This document shows, piece after piece, positions 16,102 to 25,186 of a stretch of DNA of 64,000 nucleotides. Within the stretch, counting starts at the first letter, position 1; every line of letters starts with the position of its first letter. The position numbers were made by a program, and so were the translations under genes. Origin of the DNA: an uncultured Flavobacteriaceae bacterium (GTDB lineage Bacteria; Bacteroidota; Bacteroidia; Flavobacteriales; Flavobacteriaceae); assembly GCA_947494715.1 (NCBI GenBank), contig CANLWG010000011.1, forward strand, positions 62,001 to 126,000, read 5' to 3'. The notes below the pieces were generated by a model, which worked only from the letters and a program-made list of their open reading frames with translations, made no database searches and was not told where the DNA came from.

Positions 16102-18363
16102 ATGAAAAAATATGTGATACTTGCCGTTATGGTGATTCCTTTGTTTTCCCTTTCTCAAGATAAAATAGAGGGGATGGTCATGGAAGGGAATTCTAAAAAC
16201 GAGCATATTGGCCTACCGGGCGCCAATGTGTATTGGATGGGTTCCCAAATAGGGACGGTTACCAATGTAGAAGGTCTTTTTAGTATACCTTATTCCAAGG
16301 AATATAATAAATTGATTATTAGTTATGTAGGATTTCAATCGGATACGTTGACGATAAATTTGCCCAAGATGCTCCATCACACGCTGAGGCCGGCCAACGA
16401 ATTGGATGAAGTGGTAGTGGAAAAGAAACGGGATGCAGTCCAAAAAACCTACTTCAGCGCACAAAATGTAGTTACTGTAAATAGTGCAGAATTGTTAAAG
16501 GCCGCCTGTTGCAATCTTTCTGAAAGTTTTGAGACCAATCCGGCCATAGATGTCAATTTTAATGACGCTCTTACCGGTACCAAACAAATTCAGATGTTGG
16601 GATTAACGAGTCCTTATTTGTTGATTACCCAAGAAAACATTCCTATGATACGCGGGGCTTCGCAAGTTTATGGTTTGACCTTTATTCCTGGAACGTGGGT
16701 AGAAAGTATCCAGATTACCAAAGGGGCAGGAAGCGTAGTCAATGGATATGAAAGTATTTCTGGGCAGATCAATACCGAACTGGTGAAACCCTTCACGGAC
16801 AATCCTCTTTTTGTAAATGGCTATGCCAATAGAAATGGCCGCCTAGAACTCAATACCCATTTTAATCAAAAATTGACGGATAAATGGAGTACAGGATTTT
16901 ATGTACATGGGAATAGGAGGGATCAAAAGGAGGATCGGAATAATGACGGATTTTTGGATGCCCCTTTGACAAACCAGGTCAATGTGATGAACCGTTGGCA
17001 ATATCAGGATCCAGAAAAGGGCTGGGTAAGTTTTGTTAATTTTCGTTTTCTGAATGATGAAAAGCAGGTAGGGCAGACTAATTTCAAACCTACCTCTGAT
17101 GGACACACGACGAATACACCTGCTCTGAGCGAAGTCGAAGGGTGGGGCGGTGAAATCGATACCCGAAGGTTTGATTCCTCCCTAAAATTGGGTTATGTGT
17201 TTCCGGAGCTTCCATTTCAAAGTTTTGGGTTTCAGGCTTCCTATAGCATTCACAAACAAAATTCGTATTATGGATTCAATCGGTATGATATTGACCATGA
17301 AAGCATTTACTCCAATCTTATTTTCAATTCCATTCTTGGGGACACCCGGAACAAGTTCAAAGCAGGATTGACCTTTGCCTATGATTCTTATGATGAATTG
17401 GTCAACGCTCAAGATTATGAAAGGACAGATCATTCGGTCGGGGCATTTTTCGAATATAGCTATGACAATCTGGAAAAAGTTAGTCTAACGGCAGGACTAC
17501 GAGTAGACGATCATAATCGTTTGGGAACATTTATCACCCCCAGATTTCATATTCGCTATACACCCTGGGAAAAAGCAAGTTTTAGGGGATCTTTTGGAAG
17601 AGGCAAACGGGCGGCAAATATTTTTGCAGAGAACCAGCAGTTGTTCGCATCATCACGTCAGATTCAATTGCTGGACTCCAATGGCAGTGTTTACGGTCTG
17701 GACCCTGAGGACGCATGGAACTATGGGCTTAGTTTCATTCAAGGCTTTACCTTTTTGGATAGGCCTGGAAACGTAACCTTGGATTTCTATAGAACGGATT
17801 TCCGCAATCAGGTGGTAGTGGATTGGGAAAATCCTGATGAAATTTCCTTCTATAATTTGGAGGGGAAAAGTTATGCCAACAGCCTACAATTGGAGCTGAA
17901 CCATGAAATTTTAAACAATTTGGAACTACGCACCGCGTATAAATATTATGAGGTAGAGACCGATTATCGGTCAGGGAGGTTACAAAAGCCCTTATTGGCG
18001 CAACACCGTTTTTTTGCCAATTTGGGCTACCAGACTGAAATTGAAGAGAATGGGTCTCAATGGCGATTTGATTACACGTTACATACATTGGGTAAACAAC
18101 GCCTGCCGGATACATCCTCCAATCCCGAGCCATTTCGGTTGGAAGCATTTTCGGAGCCCTATAGTTTAATGAACGCCCAGGTGACCAAAGTTTTTTCTAA
18201 AAAGTTCGAAGTTTATTTGGGAGGTGAAAATTTGACTAATTTTACGCAAGGTGATCCAGTTTTGGGATCTCAAGATCCCTTTGGCCCATATTTTGATACC
18301 ACTATTGTGTTTGCACCGATTATGGGAAGAATGTTCTATACAGGCTTCCGGCTTAAACTATAA
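16102..18363 (+). CDS. TonB-dependent outer-membrane receptor with N-terminal carboxypeptidase-like domain
   Basis: A 753-residue outer-membrane active transporter. It has a signal peptide ending near residue 19, a carboxypeptidase-regulatory-like domain (about 22-95), a plug domain beginning around 112 with a Cys136-Cys137 pair in KAACCNLSESF, the plug motif SITKGAGSV-like QITKGAGSVVNGYESI, and a beta barrel to the C-terminus. Position between two HMA-domain genes points to a metal, probably copper, substrate; the CC pair also occurs in other Bacteroidota receptors of this type. Residues 340-347 (PALSEVEG) are encoded by a short dispersed repeat that appears inserted in frame. Confidence 0.88.
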   Translation: MKKYVILAVMVIPLFSLSQDKIEGMVMEGNSKNEHIGLPGANVYWMGSQIGTVTNVEGLFSIPYSKEYNKLIISYVGFQSDTLTINLPKMLHHTLRPANELDEVVVEKKRDAVQKTYFSAQNVVTVNSAELLKAACCNLSESFETNPAIDVNFNDALTGTKQIQMLGLTSPYLLITQENIPMIRGASQVYGLTFIPGTWVESIQITKGAGSVVNGYESISGQINTELVKPFTDNPLFVNGYANRNGRLELNTHFNQKLTDKWSTGFYVHGNRRDQKEDRNNDGFLDAPLTNQVNVMNRWQYQDPEKGWVSFVNFRFLNDEKQVGQTNFKPTSDGHTTNTPALSEVEGWGGEIDTRRFDSSLKLGYVFPELPFQSFGFQASYSIHKQNSYYGFNRYDIDHESIYSNLIFNSILGDTRNKFKAGLTFAYDSYDELVNAQDYERTDHSVGAFFEYSYDNLEKVSLTAGLRVDDHNRLGTFITPRFHIRYTPWEKASFRGSFGRGKRAANIFAENQQLFASSRQIQLLDSNGSVYGLDPEDAWNYGLSFIQGFTFLDRPGNVTLDFYRTDFRNQVVVDWENPDEISFYNLEGKSYANSLQLELNHEILNNLELRTAYKYYEVETDYRSGRLQKPLLAQHRFFANLGYQTEIEENGSQWRFDYTLHTLGKQRLPDTSSNPEPFRLEAFSEPYSLMNAQVTKVFSKKFEVYLGGENLTNFTQGDPVLGSQDPFGPYFDTTIVFAPIMGRMFYTGFRLKL
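17119..17142 (+). repeat. Short dispersed palindrome-like repeat inside the receptor gene
   Basis: The segment CTGAGCGAAGTCGAAGGG within these bases is the core of a short repeat found scattered in many flavobacterial and other genomes, usually between genes, and recognisable in translated form as PALSEVEG. Here it is read in frame inside the TonB receptor without interrupting it. I found no second copy in this window. Recognition is from memory of the motif. Confidence 0.6.
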
Positions 18364-18406
18364 TAATTTTGGGCGGAAAATCGTCCAGACCTAAAAAATC
18401 AAGAAT

Positions 18407-18763
18407 ATGAAAAAAGCAATAATATCTGCCTTTTTAATGCTAATATCCGTAACCGTTTTTGCCCAAGAAAAAAACAAAAAGTTGACCATGGAAGTCGATG
18501 GCAAGTGCGATATGTGTAAAATGCGCATAGAGAAAGCAGCTCTAGGTGTAAAGGGGGTAAAATATGCCTTGTGGGATATCCCTTCCCATCAATTGTCATT
18601 GATTATTGATGAACGCAAAACAGACCCCATGAAAATAAAGACCGCCATGGTACAGGTAGGTCATGACACCAAGGAACTTAAAGCTACCGAAGAAGCTTAT
18701 AATAGCGTACACCCCTGCTGTAAATATCGTGAAGATAACACGGACGACAGTAAACAGCATTGA
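18407..18763 (+). CDS. Exported heavy-metal-associated domain protein
   Basis: A 118-residue periplasmic protein: signal peptide to about Ala19, then an HMA fold with the CxxC site Cys34-Asp-Met-Cys37 and a second cysteine pair near the end (HPCC, residues 102-105) followed by a charged tail. HMA domains of this kind carry Cu(I) or similar soft metals. It lies 43 bp after the TonB receptor gene, as expected of a periplasmic carrier that receives the imported ion. The metal is inferred. Confidence 0.82.
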   Translation: MKKAIISAFLMLISVTVFAQEKNKKLTMEVDGKCDMCKMRIEKAALGVKGVKYALWDIPSHQLSLIIDERKTDPMKIKTAMVQVGHDTKELKATEEAYNSVHPCCKYREDNTDDSKQH

Positions 18764-18896
18764 TAAAGTGTTAGGGAAACACCATAATTCCTCTCTAAAA
18801 GTTAAATTTTGAGGTTTACCGCCCAATCTGGGTAGGTAAATGTAAGGACATCCCAATTTTTCGCACTAAACCCAATATCACTAAAGGTTGATATAG

Positions 18897-19862
18897 GTGC
18901 GGAAGGTCTTTTTTATAACCATTTTCATATTGGCGCAACAACTTTTTTCCCAAACTTGTTGTTCCGGAGGAGTTCCCCTATCCAATAATTTGGGATTGCC
19001 CAATGAGGGGAAAGGAGTCTGGATTCTTGGATTGAATTACGACTACAATAATTTGAATACCTTAAATGCAGGTGCCGATAAGCTTGATGATGATTCCCGA
19101 TTGCGTATTACAAATTCCATTTTAGCAGGTCTGGGCTATGCCTTTACGGACAGAATTTCCGTGGAAGCACTCTTCACATGGGTAAACCAGACACGTACCA
19201 TTACCCAATTTGGAAATGAGAGTCTTACCGAGACCACAGGCATTGGTGACGCTGTTTTCCTAGCGAAATATGCGATTCCGGATATTTTGGGAGAGCAGAC
19301 AGTCTTGAATTTAGGGTTAGGAACCAAAGCACCTCTTGGTAAATCCAATTTGACTACTGAAGAAGGATTTCAGTTGACCGCCGACCTACAACCAGGAAGC
19401 GGGGCTTGGGATATGATTGGATGGATGTCCATATCCAAAGAACTTAATTTTAGGCCCTCCGCTACTGTTTCAGGAAGTTTCACATATCGCCTAACGGGTA
19501 AAAACAATTCATATTTAAACAATACCTCTACTTATGAATTTGGCGATGTGATACAGGGCAATTTAGGGTACACTGATCAGTTTCTATTGTTCAATACTAT
19601 ATTTACCCCTGGAGTGGTATTCAAATACCGAAACGCTTCCGTGGACAGAATAGAAGATTCCGATTTGCCCAATACCGGAGGGGAATGGGTTTTTGTTAGG
19701 CCTGAACTTGGAGCTCAAATTACACCAAGTATTATACTTAGTACAAGATTGGAATTGCCCGTTTATAGCTATGTAGACGGCACACAGCTCACACCGACAT
19801 TGCGGTTCACAGCGGGAATCTCATTTATATTGAAAAAGAAAGAATTAAACATTTTAAACTAA
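18897..19862 (+). CDS. Outer-membrane beta-barrel-like protein starting with Cys-Cys
   Basis: A 321-residue exported protein with a signal peptide cleaved near residue 19 and a mature end of TCCSGG (Cys21, Cys22). The rest alternates short hydrophobic and polar stretches and ends in an aromatic-containing strand (FTAGISFILKK), as in outer-membrane barrels; homologues tend to be named transporter. The start is GTG at 18897; no ATG gives the signal peptide. It is followed after six bases by the DUF3179 gene. Role in metal transport or sensing is inferred from neighbours and the cysteine pair. Confidence 0.6.
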   Translation: MRKVFFITIFILAQQLFSQTCCSGGVPLSNNLGLPNEGKGVWILGLNYDYNNLNTLNAGADKLDDDSRLRITNSILAGLGYAFTDRISVEALFTWVNQTRTITQFGNESLTETTGIGDAVFLAKYAIPDILGEQTVLNLGLGTKAPLGKSNLTTEEGFQLTADLQPGSGAWDMIGWMSISKELNFRPSATVSGSFTYRLTGKNNSYLNNTSTYEFGDVIQGNLGYTDQFLLFNTIFTPGVVFKYRNASVDRIEDSDLPNTGGEWVFVRPELGAQITPSIILSTRLELPVYSYVDGTQLTPTLRFTAGISFILKKKELNILN

Positions 19863-19868
19863 TTTGCT

Positions 19869-20939
19869 ATGAAAAACACGTTATTTTTACTGGTTTGTGG
19901 CACACTTTTATTGTCATGTAGCTCATCGAGCACTCAAGAAACGGAACAAAATCCCGATGTTCAGGGAAATCCAAATCCTTCCTCCAATGAATGGAGCATT
20001 CCGGTATCCGAAGTTTTGGACGGTGGCCCCGGAAGAGACGGTATTCCCGCTTTGGAAAACCCCAATTTTGTAGCGGCAGAAAATGCCTCGGCTGTTTTGA
20101 GGGATACCGATCTAGTTATAGGTTTCAAAAATGGGAATGATATTCGCGCTTACCCCCATATTATTTTGGATTGGCACGAAATCGTCAATGATAATATAGA
20201 CGATACTTCCCTCGCGGTCACCTACTGCCCGCTTACAGGGACTGGAATCGGTTGGAATAGAATAATCGATGGAAGAGAAACGACTTTCGGAGTATCGGGT
20301 CTATTGTACCAGACCAACTTAGTTCCTTTTGATCGAGCTACATTGAGCAATTGGTCACAGATTTTGAACGAATCCGTAAATGGTAATCTTTTAGGAGAAA
20401 AGGCAGATTTGATTCCCCTGGTGGAAACCGATTGGGGAACATGGAAATCTATGTTTCCTTCTACCAAAGTTTTGAGTATAATCACCGGTTTCTCTAGAAC
20501 TTATGGGATTTACCCCTATAGGGATTACAGGACCAACAACGATTTCTTTATTTTTCCAACACCTAAGGATGATAGATTGCCATTAAAGGAACGTGTACAT
20601 GCTATAGTAGACAATGGGGATGCAAAGGCCTATCGTTTTGAAGATGTTGAGTCCTCAGGTGCAATCAAAGATTCCTTTAGGGGGAAAAATTATTTGGTGG
20701 TCGGCAATTCAGAATTTATTATCTCTTTTGAATTGAATGAATCACAGAATGCCTTGCAATTTGAATTTATTTTCAATGGTAATTCAGAAGCGATTGTGCA
20801 AGATACCAACGGTAACCAATGGAATGCTTTTGGGGAAGTCGTCTCTGGAACAGGTAACCCTTTAAAGGTGTCTTCCTCTTTTATGGGGTATTGGTTCTCT
20901 ATTCCGGCTTTTTATGAGACGGCGTTATTTGACGAATAA
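19869..20939 (+). CDS. DUF3179 domain lipoprotein
   Basis: A 356-residue lipoprotein (signal ending in LLSCSSSS). The DUF3179 domain fills most of it: IPALENPNF, the DIRAYPHIILDWHEIVND segment and VTYCPLTGTGIGW. Families I recall have CPLC at that point; here only Cys120 remains and the second cysteine is Thr, so a disulfide or CxxC metal site is not possible there. Function of DUF3179 is unknown. Being last in the cysteine-rich island, it may act in the same envelope process. A perfect palindromic terminator follows. Confidence 0.75.
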   Translation: MKNTLFLLVCGTLLLSCSSSSTQETEQNPDVQGNPNPSSNEWSIPVSEVLDGGPGRDGIPALENPNFVAAENASAVLRDTDLVIGFKNGNDIRAYPHIILDWHEIVNDNIDDTSLAVTYCPLTGTGIGWNRIIDGRETTFGVSGLLYQTNLVPFDRATLSNWSQILNESVNGNLLGEKADLIPLVETDWGTWKSMFPSTKVLSIITGFSRTYGIYPYRDYRTNNDFFIFPTPKDDRLPLKERVHAIVDNGDAKAYRFEDVESSGAIKDSFRGKNYLVVGNSEFIISFELNESQNALQFEFIFNGNSEAIVQDTNGNQWNAFGEVVSGTGNPLKVSSSFMGYWFSIPAFYETALFDE

Positions 20940-20962
20940 TTTTTTTGGGTAAGTCCCCTGAA

Positions 20963-21000
20963 AATAAAAGCCTCCTTGGAATTCCAAGGAGGCTTTTATT
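20963..21000. terminator. Bidirectional terminator between DUF3179 gene and groL
   Basis: A 38-bp perfect palindrome centred on GGAATTCC with GCCTCC/GGAGGC arms and A-rich/T-rich ends, sitting between two convergent genes. It can end transcription from both sides. Confidence 0.85.
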
Positions 21001-21018
21001 TATATAATGATTTGCCTA

Positions 21019-22671
<1,653 letters not shown>

Positions 22672-22751
22672 TTACAGTTTAAAATCCCAAACTTCAATTT
22701 CCAAATTCCAAGCTTTTCGGATTTGGGATTTGCTTTTTTTGGAGTTTGATT

Positions 22752-23030
22752 TTAAATAATTGCTAAAATGTCACTTTCACGCATCATAAGATAATCGGTG
22801 CCTTCCAGTTTTAGCTCCGTACCGGAATACTTTCCGTATAATACCTTATCACCCACCTTTACTGTAATCTTTTCGTCCTTTGTGCCAGGTCCAACGGCAA
22901 CCACTTTACCCTTTTGTGGTTTTTCCTTAGCAGTATCCGGGATATAGATGCCGGACGCAGTCTTGGTTTCGGCCGCCATAGGTTCAATAAGAACCCTATC
23001 CGCCAATGGTTTAATGTTAACTTTAGCCAT
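22752..23030 (-). CDS. groS: Co-chaperonin GroES (10 kDa)
   Basis: Caps the GroEL chamber. The 92-residue product has [10 protein letters not shown] at the N-terminus, the mobile-loop region [17 protein letters not shown] and the [15 protein letters not shown] end. Start is the ATG at 23030; a TTG two codons earlier is less likely. No CIRCE inverted repeat is upstream; instead a TGGCA-containing sequence resembling a sigma-54 -24/-12 element is seen. Confidence 0.97.
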   Translation of the reverse strand: MAKVNIKPLADRVLIEPMAAETKTASGIYIPDTAKEKPQKGKVVAVGPGTKDEKITVKVGDKVLYGKYSGTELKLEGTDYLMMRESDILAII

Positions 23031-23073
23031 ATTCAATAGTTTTTAAATTGATTTTAGAATTCTTGGTTTCATT

Positions 23074-23107
23074 TGACAGAAATTATGCCATTTCTTAAAA
23101 ACTGACA
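23074..23107 (-). promoter_or_regulatory. Possible sigma-54-like promoter of groES-groEL
   Basis: Minus strand, 23090-23074: TGGCATAATTTCTGTCA. TGGCA fits the -24 element, and the TG 12 bases later fits part of the -12 TTGC element, but C and T replace two consensus bases. A TGTCAG lies 11 bp upstream, repeating the TGTCA at the downstream end. No TAnnTTTG box is seen here. Tentative. Confidence 0.3.
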
Positions 23108-23120
23108 CTTTGTGAAATAA

Positions 23121-23153
23121 AAAATGCCAGCTTGTCATTTTTGCTGGCATTTT
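23121..23153 (-). terminator. Terminator after secG
   Basis: AAAATGCCAGC (23121-23131) and GCTGGCATTTT (23143-23153) form an 11-bp perfect stem with an 11-nt loop, 20 bp beyond the secG stop and upstream of groES. Read on the minus strand the stem ends in a T run. Confidence 0.75.
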
Positions 23154-23172
23154 GGTATGTTTATCCAATGGA

Positions 23173-23535
23173 TTATAATGAGTCTGTAGGATCTACTCCA
23201 TCATTTGTTGCAGGTACCGGAATTTCTTCCGGTACCGTTTCGGGAACCGTTGTTTCAATATCATCCCCTTGAAGCAGTTTTGAATCGGGATCGCCAAAAT
23301 TGCCTTTAAGCGCAACATTGGAAGCCAAAATAAGGACCACTAGCAGAATGGCCAGGGTCCAAGTACTTTTATCCAGAAAATCCCCAGTCTTTTTTACACC
23401 ACCAACAATTTGGCTGCCCCCTCCACCAAAAGAGGAGGATAGCCCCCCGCCTTTTGGGTTTTGGACCATAATGACCAAGACCAATAGAAAACAGACTATG
23501 ATGATAAGGATCAAAAAAATAGCGAACGTATTCAT
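23173..23535 (-). CDS. secG: Preprotein translocase subunit SecG
   Basis: Accessory subunit of the SecYEG channel. The 120-residue protein has two membrane segments (about residues 3-22 and 58-75) flanking the conserved loop VMVQNPKGGGLSSSFGGGG. After the second helix there is an acidic, proline-rich extension of about 45 residues (TVPETVPEEIPVP), longer than in enterobacteria. It is the last gene of the miaB to secG run, followed by a terminator. Confidence 0.93.
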   Translation of the reverse strand: MNTFAIFLILIIIVCFLLVLVIMVQNPKGGGLSSSFGGGGSQIVGGVKKTGDFLDKSTWTLAILLVVLILASNVALKGNFGDPDSKLLQGDDIETTVPETVPEEIPVPATNDGVDPTDSL

Positions 23536-23546
23536 CTTTTATCTTA

Positions 23547-24467
23547 CTATGTTTTTTTCTGTAATTTTTGTACCGCCTTTATTCGGTCTGCAAAGAAACC
23601 ACTTTTTTCCGGATATTTCAAACTCAATATTTTATAGGCTTGTACTGCTTTCTTGTACTTTTTTTGCTCCAAATATACCTTGGCCAAAGTTTCGGTCATC
23701 AATTCATTTTTATCAATCTTTACCGATGACTTTATGTCTATATTGGAGTCAGGGTTTTTCCTCGGCACAATTTTGGGATTGTCCGCTATAAACTTGTCTA
23801 TTAACTCGAATTTTTTGGTTTTCAGTATCTCTTCCTCAATAGGGAAATGTATCTCTTTCGCTTTTGGGTCTCGTGTTGGATTTTTGCTTCTCTGTACCGT
23901 TTTTAACGAGGCAAGCTTTAACCACTCCGTAAAGGAATATTTCTCTCTTTTAGTGAATTGCAAGGGATCTCCCAATTGTAGACCATCTTTTAATTTATCC
24001 TTTTTTTCGGATGACGTTTCCGCAACTTTTTGGTTTTTGGACTCAAATAGATGGGGATCCAAAATCTGGTCTGCTTCGTTGCTGTTTTGGGGAAGGGGAG
24101 CATCCTTGGATTTTTCAATCAGAAAAATGTTTTCTTTGTCCGAGGGTACAACCTCTTCAGAAACGGTTTCAGTATTTGTCAAGGAGGTGGTTTTTCCCGA
24201 AATAGAGTCTGCAATATTGTTTTGAAGAAAGTCCTTTGAGGTTATGAAATCGAACAATATGTCCCGATCTGAGGTATAGGCTGCCGTTACCTTTAAGGCG
24301 TTGTTGTATTTAAAACTATTAAGGTTTTTTAACCCTTTTAAATGTAGTGCCCGTGCAGCTTGAAAATAAGGATATTCATCCAAAACATCTTCCAGTTGTT
24401 TGGTTTGTACGGGGGATACCACTTTTTCAGGGTACTGAATGAGATATGTAAAATCTGCTACGTTCAA
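23547..24467 (-). CDS. Conserved Bacteroidota protein with C-terminal TPR-like repeat
   Basis: A 306-residue protein without signal peptide or membrane segment. The N-terminal 90 residues (YLIQYPEKV, EYPYFQAARALHLKGL) look helical and conserved; the middle is a polar linker rich in Lys, Ser and Glu; the last 50 residues (LAKVYLEQKKYKKAVQAYK) form a TPR-type hairpin. I do not know a function. It lies 11 bp before secG and 98 bp after lptE on the same strand, so it may serve envelope biogenesis, but this is only context. Confidence 0.65.
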   Translation of the reverse strand: MNVADFTYLIQYPEKVVSPVQTKQLEDVLDEYPYFQAARALHLKGLKNLNSFKYNNALKVTAAYTSDRDILFDFITSKDFLQNNIADSISGKTTSLTNTETVSEEVVPSDKENIFLIEKSKDAPLPQNSNEADQILDPHLFESKNQKVAETSSEKKDKLKDGLQLGDPLQFTKREKYSFTEWLKLASLKTVQRSKNPTRDPKAKEIHFPIEEEILKTKKFELIDKFIADNPKIVPRKNPDSNIDIKSSVKIDKNELMTETLAKVYLEQKKYKKAVQAYKILSLKYPEKSGFFADRIKAVQKLQKKT

Positions 24468-24565
24468 GGTTTCAGGTTCAAAACTTCAGGTTCATGGTGA
24501 TGGCTCATTTTCAAATTAAACTCTTCCAACTTCATAGTTCATATTTCCAACCTCGTATTTGTATC

Positions 24566-25084
24566 TTACCAATCTGCTAAGGAGGCGTTAAAGATATCTT
24601 GGGTTATCCGTTCAAAAATAACCTCATGTGCCTCTGACTGTATAGCTGTCAACTGTACATTTGCATCATAATCATAGAAAAAAGAGAACCGCTGCTCAAA
24701 ATCCGCATCCTCTTTGGTCTTATTGTAAAAACGAACTTTTACCGCCATAGAAAGCCTGTTTTGTGCAGCTCTCTGCTGTGCTGTTGCGGTCATCGGGGAC
24801 ACCCGATATTCCACAATTTCGCCTTCATAGAGCAAATCCCCATTAGAAGAAGTAAGCTGCAAGCTGGTCTGATTTAGAATTCGGTCTTGCAGGGCCAAGG
24901 TGAAGTCCCTGTCCAATCCCGGGGCAAAAACAGATCCTGGACTTTGGGTGGCATAATTTTGAAAGTAGGGAACCTGAAAAGTCTCTGCCGTACCAACATC
25001 CCCACCGGTAAAGTTATAAACACCGCAACTACCGGCAAAAATGGTAAGGACTATGAATAGAATACTATATTTGGATTTATACAC
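24566..25084 (-). CDS. lptE: LPS-assembly lipoprotein LptE family
   Basis: Outer-membrane lipoprotein partner of LptD in lipopolysaccharide insertion. The 172-residue product has a lipobox AGSC with Cys20, followed by GVYNFTGG, a segment characteristic of the Bacteroidota version, then VPYFQNYA and an alternating polar/hydrophobic fold. Assignment rests on the N-terminal signature, size and its common position after the sigma-54 regulator gene; sequence similarity to proteobacterial LptE is low. Confidence 0.78.
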   Translation of the reverse strand: MYKSKYSILFIVLTIFAGSCGVYNFTGGDVGTAETFQVPYFQNYATQSPGSVFAPGLDRDFTLALQDRILNQTSLQLTSSNGDLLYEGEIVEYRVSPMTATAQQRAAQNRLSMAVKVRFYNKTKEDADFEQRFSFFYDYDANVQLTAIQSEAHEVIFERITQDIFNASLADW

Positions 25085-25186
25085 TTTTCCTTTTTAAACC
25101 AAGAATAAAAAATATAGAACTAATAAAAAAAGCTTTTCACTTTCTTTTATGACAAAATTCCTTTAAAATTTCTTTTTTGATAAGCG

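Noticed and set aside
23031-23120. CIRCE/HrcA operator upstream of groES
   Set aside because: The inverted repeat TTAGCACTC/GAGTGCTAA is not present.
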